DNA of 20,126 bases from Actinomycetales bacterium (lineage in GTDB: Bacteria; Actinomycetota; Actinomycetes; Actinomycetales; JAHECE01), in NCBI GenBank assembly GCA_024641895.1, contig JAHECE010000016.1, positions 1 through 20,126 on the forward strand. The letters run 5' to 3'. The stretch's first letter is position 1, and every line of letters starts with the position of its first letter. The notes beneath the pieces were generated by a model. The model saw nothing but the letters and a program-made list of their open reading frames with translations, did no database searches and had not been told where the DNA came from. This document shows positions 6,631-14,041 of the stretch, piece by piece. The translations under genes were made by a program, and so were the position numbers.

Positions 6631-8334
6631 CTACTTCTGGCGCTTCTGGATGTTCGCCCACTCGTCCCGCAGGCCGACCGTGCGATGGAACAGCATCGGC
6701 TGCCGGGGGTCGTGGGCGAAGTAGCCGAGTCGTTCGAACTGGACGACGTCGCCGGAGCGTGTCTCGGCCAGGGCCGGCTCGACCTTGCAGCCGGTGAGCA
6801 GCTCGCGCGACGCGGGATCGAGGTCGTCCGTGGGGTCGCCGGTGGCCTCGCCGGGGACGGCGGCCGTGAAGAGTCGGTTGTACAGCGCCACGGTGGCGGT
6901 CACGGCGTGGGCCGCGGAGACCCAGTGCATCGTCGACTTCACCTTGCGTCCGTCCGGCGCGGTGCCGCCCCGCGTGGCGGGGTCGTAGGTGGCCCGGACC
7001 TCGACGACGGCGCCGGCGGAGTCCTTGACGACGTCGGTCGCCGTCACGAAGAAGGCGCCGCGCAGGCGCACCTCCCGCCCGGGGGCCAGCCGGAAGAACT
7101 TGGGCGGCGGGACCTCGGCGAAGTCCTCCTGCTCGATGAAGAGCTCACCGGCGAACGGGACCAGCCGCGTGCCGTCGGCCGGGTTCTCCGGGTTGTTCAC
7201 CACCTCGACCCACTCGACCACCGGCTCCCCGGCGGCGTCGGTGGGCCAGTTCTCCAGGACGAGTCGCACGGGGCGCAGCACCGCCATCCGGCGCAGCGCG
7301 GTGCGGTTGAGCTCGGTGCGGATGAAGGACTCGAGCAGCTCGATCTCATGGCGGCTGTTCGTGCGGGCCACGCCGATGTATGAGCAGAAGTCCCGGATCG
7401 CCGCTGCGGGGTAGCCGCGTCGTCGCATGCCGCGCAGGGTGGGCAGGCGAGGGTCGTCCCAGCCGTCGACCGTCCCGTCGGCTACGAGCGCGGCCAGCCG
7501 ACGCTTCGACATCACCGTGTGCGTGAGCTCGAGCCGAGCGAACTCAGTCTGGCGGGGCTTGTCGAACGGCAACGGCAGGTGCTCGAGGAACCAGTCGTAC
7601 AACGCGCGATGGCTGTCGAACTCCAGCGTGCACAGCGAGTGAGTCACGCCCTCGATGGCGTCGCTCTGGCCGTGGGCCCAGTCGTAGGTCGGGTAGATGC
7701 ACCAACGCTCGCCCGTGCGGTGGTGGCGGCCGCGGCGGATCCGGTACATGACCGGGTCGCGCAGCTGCATGTTCTCGTGCTGCATGTCGATCCGAGCGCG
7801 CAGCACGCGAGACCCGTCGGCGAACTCGCCGGCGCGCATGCGACGCAGGAGGTCGAGGTTCTGCTGCGGGCTCCGGTCCCGGAACGGGCTCTCGGCTCCC
7901 GGCTTGCCGTAGCCGCCGCGCTGCGCCGAGATCGAGTCGCTGTCCTGGTCGTCGACGTAGGCCAGCCCCTCCGAGACGAGGTGCTCCGCCCACGCGTAGA
8001 GCTGCTCGAAGTAGTCGGAGGCGTACAGCACCGGCTGTGGCGGCGTGAAGCCGAGCCAGCCCAGGTCCTCGAGGATGCCGTCGACGAACTGCTGCTCCTC
8101 GGCGTCGGGGTTCGTGTCGTCGAAGCGCAGGCTGCACCTCCCGCCGAACTCGGCGGCGATCCCGAAGTCCACGCTGATGGCCTTCGCGTGACCGACGTGC
8201 AGGTAGCCGTTGGGCTCCGGTGGGAAGCGGGTCTGCACGCGGCCGCCGAACGTGCCGTGCTCGACGTCCCTGCGGACGAGGTCGCGCAGGAAGTCGCTGG
8301 CAGCGGTCGGCGCCGGGGCGTCGGGCTCGGTCAT
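6631..8334 (-). CDS. glnS: Glutaminyl-tRNA synthetase (GlnRS)
   Basis: A 567-residue protein, close to E. coli GlnRS (about 554). ATG 8334 is preceded by GAGAGG and begins with a normal GlnRS N-terminus; the frame continues upstream without homology. Class I signatures: PPEPNGYLHVGHAKA (HIGH-type at 46-49), RFDDTNP (70-76), PTYDWAHGQSDAIEGVTHSL (215-234), and VMSKR (KMSKS-type at 274-278). The two-barrel anticodon-binding region fills about 340-567 and ends FHRTVGLRDEW. It charges tRNA-Gln with glutamine in the cytosol. There is no YqeY fusion. The FDDTNP and VMSKR details favour GlnRS over GluRS. Most actinobacteria lack GlnRS and use GatCAB transamidation, so the gene was probably acquired laterally by the lineage. 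Confidence 0.95.
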   Translation of the reverse strand: MTEPDAPAPTAASDFLRDLVRRDVEHGTFGGRVQTRFPPEPNGYLHVGHAKAISVDFGIAAEFGGRCSLRFDDTNPDAEEQQFVDGILEDLGWLGFTPPQPVLYASDYFEQLYAWAEHLVSEGLAYVDDQDSDSISAQRGGYGKPGAESPFRDRSPQQNLDLLRRMRAGEFADGSRVLRARIDMQHENMQLRDPVMYRIRRGRHHRTGERWCIYPTYDWAHGQSDAIEGVTHSLCTLEFDSHRALYDWFLEHLPLPFDKPRQTEFARLELTHTVMSKRRLAALVADGTVDGWDDPRLPTLRGMRRRGYPAAAIRDFCSYIGVARTNSRHEIELLESFIRTELNRTALRRMAVLRPVRLVLENWPTDAAGEPVVEWVEVVNNPENPADGTRLVPFAGELFIEQEDFAEVPPPKFFRLAPGREVRLRGAFFVTATDVVKDSAGAVVEVRATYDPATRGGTAPDGRKVKSTMHWVSAAHAVTATVALYNRLFTAAVPGEATGDPTDDLDPASRELLTGCKVEPALAETRSGDVVQFERLGYFAHDPRQPMLFHRTVGLRDEWANIQKRQK

Positions 8335-8635
8335 GGTCGCCTCTCGCGAGCAACGGGCGGGACGCCGACACGGTACCGGCTCGGTGGGCGCGCGCCACGA
8401 CACCGACGTGGGCTTGGTCACGCAGCGGGGTGACGCGTCGATGAACGGGCAGTTCAGAGCCGCGGCGGCCGATCCGAACCGTTGACCCCCGCTGGACTTC
8501 ACGCGCGTCTTCCGTAACCTGGAGACAGGCCCAATTCGACGGCGGTGAACATGGCCGGCCGAGCTCCTCGGACTGTCGGGACGGGCTGGTACGAGCGATC
8601 GACGCCCGCCTTCCCCCCAGTGTGAGGACCCCGCC
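8335..8635. other. Divergent intergenic region glnS / TM2-like gene, with possible leader ORF
   Basis: This 301-nt gap separates two divergent genes. It holds the candidate promoter at 8493-8520 and, between its predicted start site and the TM2-like gene, a 24-codon ORF (ATG 8551 to TGA 8623-8625, or GTG 8545). The TGA of that ORF overlaps the Shine-Dalgarno TGAGGA of the gene at 8636. A weak TACCGT on the minus strand (8370-8375) might serve glnS. No RNA gene or repeat is seen. Confidence 0.5.
8493..8520 (+). promoter_or_regulatory. Candidate promoter for TM2-like membrane protein gene
   Basis: TGGACT (8493-8498) and TAACCT (8515-8520) are separated by 16 nt and match the actinobacterial housekeeping -35/-10 pattern moderately. 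The implied start near 8527 gives a 5' leader of about 109 nt before ATG 8636. Confidence 0.45.
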
Positions 8636-8923
8636 ATGCCGCTCGCCACGTCTGCCGCGCTCGCCCCGATGCCGCTCGGTGAGCGGGTGCGCGAGGCTCT
8701 GACCGCGCCCCGCTACCGGAAGTTCGCGAGCCTCTCGATGCTCGCCTCGTTCGTCGTGCCCGGACTGGGCAGCATGGTCAACGGCGATCGCCTCCGCGGC
8801 GCCCTCTTTCTGGTCGGCTTCGCCCTGAGCGCCCTGCTTCTTGCCGGGGTGGGCCAGGTCGTCGCCATGTTCGCCTTCTGGTTGTTCGCCATGGTCGACG
8901 CCTCCGAGGGCGCCAAGGCCTGA
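8636..8923 (+). CDS. Small TM2-like integral membrane protein
   Basis: A 95-residue protein starting at ATG 8636, with GAGGA about 7 nt upstream. Residues 1-28 are an amphipathic, basic N-terminus. Hydrophobic segments follow at about 30-49 and 54-88 (the latter probably two passes), joined by PGLGSMVNGDRLRGALF. The Pro-Gly-x-Gly turn, then a Gly-Asp and an Arg before the next helix, resembles the TM2/YozV-like arrangement in small bacterial membrane proteins. It ends MVDASEGAKA on the cytoplasmic or outer side; topology is not certain. No enzymatic motif is present and the function is unknown. It is monocistronic, tail to tail with the histidine kinase, 40 nt away. Confidence 0.75.
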   Translation: MPLATSAALAPMPLGERVREALTAPRYRKFASLSMLASFVVPGLGSMVNGDRLRGALFLVGFALSALLLAGVGQVVAMFAFWLFAMVDASEGAKA

Positions 8924-8932
8924 TCCTGCTCC

Positions 8933-8948
8933 GCGCGGTGCGCCGCGC
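8933..8948. terminator. Candidate bidirectional terminator hairpin
   Basis: GCGCGG (8933-8938) and CCGCGC (8943-8948) form a perfect 6-bp GC stem with a 4-nt loop in the 40-nt gap between two convergent genes. There is no T-run. The position favours a shared terminator. Confidence 0.4.
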
Positions 8949-8963
8949 TGCCCGTGGGCCCGG

Positions 8964-11285
8964 CTAGACCGACGCGTCGACGTGGCCACGGACCTCGTTC
9001 GCCCCGGCGGCCGCCGTCTCGGCGTCGTGGCGGTGCGGCTCCCGCAGCCGGCTCGCCAGGCCGGCCGGCGAGGCCGCGGTGCGCTTGGTCTCGGCCCGTT
9101 GCGAGCTCGCGGCAGGAATGGTGAAACGGAACGTCGAGCCCTCGCCGGGACGACACTCCGCCCAGATCTCCCCGCCGTGCCGCCGCACGATCGTGCGGCT
9201 GATGGCCAGGCCCAGGCCGGTTCCGCCCTGCAGGCGCGAGTCGGAGGAGTCGACCTGCTCGAACCGTTCGAAGATCTGCTCGAGCTTGTCGGACGGGATG
9301 CCGCGGCCCTGGTCGGAGACCGTGAACTCCACGACGTCGGCGCGCCGGACGGCGGAGGTCGTGATGGTCGTGTGCGGTGGCGAGAACTTGATCGCGTTCC
9401 CGAGCAGGTTGGTCAGCGTCTGAACGACGCGGTCTCCGTCGGCCCGGACGCGCCCGTCGGTCTCGCCGGTCGCCAGCCTGACGTGCACGTCGGCCGCCAA
9501 CGGTCGAACCCCGTCCAGCGCCGTGCGCACCAGGTGCTCGACGTCGCGGTCGGCCAGCTGCAGCGTGGCCGCACCGGACTCGATCCGGTCGAAGTCGAGC
9601 AGGTCGTTGACGAGTCTCGTCAGGCGCTCGGTGCTCTCCACACCTCCGCGCACGAGCGAGGTGCCCTTCTTGGTGAGCGTCCCGAGCACGCCGCCGTCGA
9701 GGAGGCCGAGCACGCCCCGGATCGACGTCAGCGGAGTGCGCAGCTCGTGGTTGACGACGGAGACGAAGTCGTCCTTGAGTCGCTCCACCTCGCGGCGGCG
9801 GGTGATGTCGCGGAAGACGACGACGGCACCGAGGCTCGCATCCTCGTCGCACTCCACCGGCCCCGCCGACCACTCGACCGGGAACTCCCTGCCGTCACGA
9901 CGGGTGAAGATCGCGGTCCTGGGGCCGGACGGGCGCGCCGATCCCAAGGCGATCGCGACCGGGTCTGCCGTCGGCCGGCTGTGGCCGTCGACGCGCCGCG
10001 CAAGGAAGCACTCGTCCGGGTGCCTGCCCACGATCTCTCGCTCGTGGCAGCCGAGCATGGCCAGGGCCGCCCCGTTGGCGAAGGTGATCCGGCCGTCCGG
10101 TGCGACACCGAAGATGCCGTCCGAGACTGCCTCGATCGTGCGCTCGTTCTGCTGCGCGAGCCGCGCGAGTGAGGCAGAGGTGCGCTGCAGCTCCCGCACC
10201 CGCGTCTCGACCTCGTCGTGCAGGCGGGCAGACTCCCGCGCGATCAGCGCCTGCCTGAGCCCGAAGAGCAGCAACGTGCAGATCTCGGTGACGCGCAGGA
10301 GGACGTCCGCCGCGGTCGTGGTCAGGCCCGACACGATGACGACCAGGCTGAGGAGCGGGACGAACACCAGGAGCGAGCTCGGGCTCCCCGGGCGCTCGAA
10401 GTCTTCGTCGGGGCGGTTGTCGAACAGCCGTGCGGCTCCGGGCACCTGCGGTGCCAGGATCAGGGCGAGGTACCCGAGAAGCCCGGCGACGTGCGGGGCG
10501 ATCACGCCCGCCGCCGTCTCGGGCGCCGTCGCGGTGTCGCCGGTCGCGCTGGCCACGGCGAACAGAAGGAAGCCCGCGGCCACCAGCCACAGCGACGCCT
10601 CGGCCTCGTACAGCCTCCCTGCGAGCACGAAGAGGGCGAGGCTCGCGAGCACGATGTAGGCGATCGGGAATGCTGCCCAGGTTGCGGAGACGATCGGGTG
10701 GCCGCCGGCCGGCCACGACATGACGCGCGGTGCGAGGGAAGCGAAAAGGAAGAAGACGCTGCCCCCGATCACGAGGGCGCCCAGCAGCAGCCGACGGCGT
10801 TCGGCGCCCGCCTGTCTGGGCACCAACCCGAGGAGCATGGCCGTCGCCGGGACGACCGCGAGAAGGCCGATCACGTCGGCGGACGTCAAGGAGGTACCGG
10901 GATCGGCGCCGGTGATCGCGTGGCCGTGGCTGCGGGTCGCCTCGGCGAGGGTCCACAGCCCGCCCGCGAGGGCCATGAGTCGCCACATCGCCCGGCTGCG
11001 GACTGCCGCCGCCTGCGCTGTCGCCCAGGCGGAGACGGCGATGAGTGCGGGGAACAGGGCGAGGGCTCCCCTGAGGAGGGCAGTGGTGCCGGTGCCGGAG
11101 TGCGCCCGCCAGACGAGCGCGGAGGCAGCCAGGGCAATCACGACGACGACTGCCGCCGAGATCGTGAACCGGCGCCAGGTCTCCTGGGGTCGAGGTTCGT
11201 CGGACCGGCCCGGGTGGCGCGGGTGGAGGGTGGGCTCGTCACCGCCGACGTCGTGGGCGCCGGCTACGTCTGGTCGCGCGACCAT
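8964..11285 (-). CDS. Orphan multi-pass membrane PAS sensor histidine kinase
   Basis: A 773-residue protein. ATG 11285 follows GGGGGGA; the frame is open to 11420, but the extension looks like leader sequence. About nine to ten hydrophobic segments lie between residues 39 and 343, a large membrane sensor of no family I recognise. A short helical linker leads into a PAS domain (about 381-495; GIFGVAPDGRITFAN, then VVVFRDITRR). The kinase core has the H-box NHELRTPLTSI (His513), the N-box NLLGNAIKF (626-634), DQGRGIP (658-664) and GTGLGLA (688-694), so autophosphorylation should be intact. No response regulator gene is adjacent, so it is an orphan. The C-terminal tail of about 45 residues is basic and disordered. 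The signal is unknown; the PAS domain may bind a ligand or sense redox state. Confidence 0.92.
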   Translation of the reverse strand: MVARPDVAGAHDVGGDEPTLHPRHPGRSDEPRPQETWRRFTISAAVVVVIALAASALVWRAHSGTGTTALLRGALALFPALIAVSAWATAQAAAVRSRAMWRLMALAGGLWTLAEATRSHGHAITGADPGTSLTSADVIGLLAVVPATAMLLGLVPRQAGAERRRLLLGALVIGGSVFFLFASLAPRVMSWPAGGHPIVSATWAAFPIAYIVLASLALFVLAGRLYEAEASLWLVAAGFLLFAVASATGDTATAPETAAGVIAPHVAGLLGYLALILAPQVPGAARLFDNRPDEDFERPGSPSSLLVFVPLLSLVVIVSGLTTTAADVLLRVTEICTLLLFGLRQALIARESARLHDEVETRVRELQRTSASLARLAQQNERTIEAVSDGIFGVAPDGRITFANGAALAMLGCHEREIVGRHPDECFLARRVDGHSRPTADPVAIALGSARPSGPRTAIFTRRDGREFPVEWSAGPVECDEDASLGAVVVFRDITRRREVERLKDDFVSVVNHELRTPLTSIRGVLGLLDGGVLGTLTKKGTSLVRGGVESTERLTRLVNDLLDFDRIESGAATLQLADRDVEHLVRTALDGVRPLAADVHVRLATGETDGRVRADGDRVVQTLTNLLGNAIKFSPPHTTITTSAVRRADVVEFTVSDQGRGIPSDKLEQIFERFEQVDSSDSRLQGGTGLGLAISRTIVRRHGGEIWAECRPGEGSTFRFTIPAASSQRAETKRTAASPAGLASRLREPHRHDAETAAAGANEVRGHVDASV

Positions 11286-11349
11286 TGTTCCCCCCAATCC
11301 ACGAGTTCTCGCTGCTGCGCACCGACGCGAAAACCCGCAATTGTGCGCG

Positions 11350-11380
11350 AGTCTAGGCCATCGACGGCCCAGAAAGTCAG
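11350..11380 (-). promoter_or_regulatory. Candidate promoter for histidine kinase gene
   Basis: On the minus strand, CTGACT (11375-11380) and TAGACT (11350-11355) are spaced 19 nt apart. The implied leader is about 57 nt before ATG 11285. The -10 is good, and the spacing is slightly long. Confidence 0.4.
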
Positions 11381-11500
11381 GCCCCGGGCCGAAACGCTCA
11401 GTTGAGGGGCGGTGCCCCACGGTTGCGTCTCGAGCGTTGTCGACGCGGTCAATCGCACTGATCCATGCGGGCGAAACGCGTCGAGCGCCGATCGTGGCGC

Positions 11501-11506
11501 TAGCGT
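11501..11506 (+). promoter_or_regulatory. Candidate -10 box for HAD-SAK/sppA unit
   Basis: TAGCGT (TANNNT type) lies 35 nt before ATG 11542. No clear -35 is visible. Confidence 0.3.
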
Positions 11507-11541
11507 GAATACCCGAAGGGGAATGACGAGGAGGTCGCTGG

Positions 11542-12141
11542 ATGTCGGTGGCGGACCTCTACGAGCGCCCCGTCTGGCTGCTCGACGTCGACGGCGTGCT
11601 CAACGCGGCAACGGCGAGCCCCGATGAGAGCGTCTGGCCCACCTGGCGCACCGGCCGGGCGACGGCGGCCGGTGGGCGGTGGCAGATCACGTGGGCGCCG
11701 CCGGTGATCGAGGCGATCCGCCGGATCTACGACACCGGTACCGTCGACGTGCTCTGGCTCACGACCTGGGAGGACGCGGCCAACGACTCGCTCGCCCCAC
11801 TTCTCGGGCTCCCGGAGCTACCGGTCGCCAGCCGCGTCCGGGGCGGCGGCTCGGGTCGGGCGGCCCACGGCTTCACCACGACGCGGGCCGCTGCCCGCAA
11901 CACGTGGTGGAAGCTCGACGTCGCCCGACGGATGCTCGACCCGGAGCCGTACCGGCCCCTGATCTGGGCCGACGACGACCTCTCCTGGGAGCCCGCCGCG
12001 CGGTCCTGGGCCGAGCAGCGGCCGAGCCCGACGCTGCTCGTCGCACCGGCCACCGACGTCGGCCTGACGGCCGAGCACCTCGAGGCGATCGAGGAGTTCT
12101 GCCTGGAGTACGGCCAGGGTCCCGCCGGGGGTGGACCCTAG
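11542..12141 (+). CDS. HAD-fold protein resembling the HAD domain of Swiss-Army-Knife RNA repair proteins
   Basis: A 199-residue protein starting at ATG 11542, with GAGGAGG 7 nt upstream. HAD signatures: motif I LLDVDGVLN (nucleophile D15, acid/base D17), motif II WLTTW (T73/T74), a motif III lysine probably K123 (WWKLDVAR), and motif IV WADDDLSW (D143-D145). The DVDGVLN plus LTTW combination and the lack of a large cap match the family described as the HAD domain in Swiss Army Knife RNA repair proteins, thought to remove phosphate groups from RNA ends. Here it stands alone, with no ligase or kinase domain, so a small-molecule phosphatase role is equally open. It is cytosolic. The stop codon is 1 nt from the next gene's likely start, so the two are probably co-transcribed. 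Confidence 0.75.
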   Translation: MSVADLYERPVWLLDVDGVLNAATASPDESVWPTWRTGRATAAGGRWQITWAPPVIEAIRRIYDTGTVDVLWLTTWEDAANDSLAPLLGLPELPVASRVRGGGSGRAAHGFTTTRAAARNTWWKLDVARRMLDPEPYRPLIWADDDLSWEPAARSWAEQRPSPTLLVAPATDVGLTAEHLEAIEEFCLEYGQGPAGGGP

Positions 12142-12142
12142 G

Positions 12143-13849
12143 GTGGTGAGCGTGCCCGCGCTGCCCGGTCGTCGACCGCCGATCCTGCTGGAGCTCGACC
12201 TCGCTGAGCCGCCTGTCACGACGGAGGCCGACGACCCGCTGGCCCGGATCCTTGCCCGCGGTCGGCAGCGGTACCGCCCGACCCTGCGCGCTCTGCACGA
12301 GGCCGCCGCCGACCCGCGCGTCGTCGGCCTGATCGCCCGGGTCGGCGGACCGCTGCCCTGGACCGCGATGCAGGAGCTGCGCCTCGGTGTGCAGGCGTTC
12401 GCCGCGGTCGGCAAGCCGACGCTGGCCTGGGCCGAGAGTCTCGGCGAGAGCTCCGGGGACATGACCGCGTACGTGCTGGCGACCGCGTTCGACGAGATCT
12501 GGTTGCAGCCCGGGGGCGGCCTCGGGCTGCTCGGGGTCGGCGTCGAGACGACCTTCCTGCGCGGCGCCCTCGACCGGCTCGGGGTCGAGCCGCAGGTCGA
12601 GCAGCGCCACGAGTACAAGAATGCGGCCGACGTCGTCATGCGTACCGGCTTCACCGAGGCTCATCGGTCCGCGCTGGACCGCCTGAGCGAGTCGATCTTC
12701 CAGGACGCCGTCGCGACGATCGCTGACGGGCGAGGCCTGGACGCCGCCCGCGTGCGCGAGCTTGCCGACACGGGTCCGCGCACCGCGTCCGAGGCGCTCG
12801 AGGCACGCCTCGTGGACACTCTCGGCTATCGCGACCAGGCGTACGCCACGATGCGCGAGCGGGTCGGAGCCGACGCGGAGCTGCTCTTCGCGGACCGGTG
12901 GCGTCCGCGCCGTCGTCTCCGCGCTCGGGCGCCCGGCCGGTCGAGCGGACACGTCGCGCTCGTCGAGGTCCGCGGGACGATTGCGGGCGGTCGAAGCCGG
13001 CGGGGACCGATGGGACGACAGGTGGGCAGCGACTCGGTCGGCGCTGCGCTGCGTGCCGCAGGCGCGGACGAGCGCGCCCGCGCCGTCGTCCTGCACGTCG
13101 ACTCCCCGGGCGGGTCCGCGGTTGCGTCCGAGACGATCTGGCGCGAGGTGTGCCGGGTGCGAGAGGCCGGCAAGCCGGTCGTGGTCTCCATGGGCCGGGC
13201 GGCGGCCTCGGGCGGGTATTACGTCGCCTGCCCGGCGGACGTGATCGTCGCGCTCCCGGCGACGCTCACGGGCTCGATCGGCGTCTTCGGCGGCAAGGTC
13301 GTCGTCAGGGAGCTGCTCGAACGGCTCGGGCTGACGACGGGCACCGTGGCGCACGGAGCCCGGGTGCACATGTACTCGTCGCGACGCGGCTTCAGCGACG
13401 ACGAGCGCGAACGGTTGGGGCATGCCCTCGACGCGATCTACGACGACTTCGTCGCCAAGGTGGCCGACGGTCGCGGACGGACTGTCGACGAGGTCGAGGC
13501 CATCGCTCGCGGTCGCGTGTGGACGGGTAGCGACGCGCTGCGGCTCGGTCTGGTGGACGAGCTCGGTGGCCTGCGCGACGCCGTTCGCATCGCGCGCTCG
13601 CGAGCGGGCCTGCCCGACGACGCCCCGGTCCGCCAGGCGATCCACGTCCCGGTCCAGGCTCGGCTCGGGCGTCCCCGGAACAGCGAGGACCCCCGCGCGA
13701 GCCTCGCGGTGCCCGCCCTTGCCGGCCTTGGGCTGCTCGGTGCGTGGCAGGGCCTCGCGGGGGTCGGCGCCGGGCCGGCGGAGGTGAGCGCCGCGCTCGG
13801 GTTGCCCGAGGCGGCGGCGCTCCGGATGCCCGACGTCAGGCTGCGGTGA
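12143..13849 (+). CDS. sppA: 67K-type signal peptide peptidase SppA-like S49 protease without a visible membrane anchor
   Basis: The start is one of several in-frame GTGs (12131, 12143, 12146, 12152). GTG 12143 is preferred because GGGGGTGG lies 8 nt upstream and overlap with the HAD stop is avoided; the protein is then 568 residues. Two S49 halves are present: the N-terminal half carries HEYKNAAD (general base K159), the C-terminal half VSMGRAAASGGYY (nucleophile S356) and the ClpP-like HVDSPGGSA. This is the Ser/Lys dyad split of the long SppA type, which degrades leftover signal peptides. Unusually, no N-terminal hydrophobic anchor is visible, so it may be cytosolic or peripheral. The last 50 residues are Ala/Gly/Leu-rich and mildly hydrophobic (about 520-540). 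It shares a unit with the HAD-SAK-like gene; any functional link is unproven. Confidence 0.88.
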   Translation: MVSVPALPGRRPPILLELDLAEPPVTTEADDPLARILARGRQRYRPTLRALHEAAADPRVVGLIARVGGPLPWTAMQELRLGVQAFAAVGKPTLAWAESLGESSGDMTAYVLATAFDEIWLQPGGGLGLLGVGVETTFLRGALDRLGVEPQVEQRHEYKNAADVVMRTGFTEAHRSALDRLSESIFQDAVATIADGRGLDAARVRELADTGPRTASEALEARLVDTLGYRDQAYATMRERVGADAELLFADRWRPRRRLRARAPGRSSGHVALVEVRGTIAGGRSRRGPMGRQVGSDSVGAALRAAGADERARAVVLHVDSPGGSAVASETIWREVCRVREAGKPVVVSMGRAAASGGYYVACPADVIVALPATLTGSIGVFGGKVVVRELLERLGLTTGTVAHGARVHMYSSRRGFSDDERERLGHALDAIYDDFVAKVADGRGRTVDEVEAIARGRVWTGSDALRLGLVDELGGLRDAVRIARSRAGLPDDAPVRQAIHVPVQARLGRPRNSEDPRASLAVPALAGLGLLGAWQGLAGVGAGPAEVSAALGLPEAAALRMPDVRLR

Positions 13850-13963
13850 GCTCGTTCGGTGCGGCCTGCGCGTAGGTGCCGGGTGCGTGGAACGGCGCTG
13901 CGACCGGCCCAGCCGCGTCGACACCAGCGACGGTGGTCCCAGAGGAGCGGGCAGGCGCGGGGC

Positions 13964-13969
13964 TAAGTT
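13964..13969 (+). promoter_or_regulatory. Candidate -10 box for trpB2 operon
   Basis: TAAGTT within GGCTAAGTTCG lies 72 nt before ATG 14042, in the 192-nt gap after sppA. It shares an 11-nt context with the box at 5703. Confidence 0.4.
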
Positions 13970-14041
13970 CGCCGGAGGCGGAGGACGGCGACCGAGGCTG
14001 CCGCGACCGTCCCCGCGAGCCGCACACCCTGGAGGACCACG

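Noticed and set aside
7519..8989. Long frames on both strands overlapping glnS
   Set aside because: GlnRS motifs are clear in the chosen frame; the others are Arg/Ala-rich shadows.
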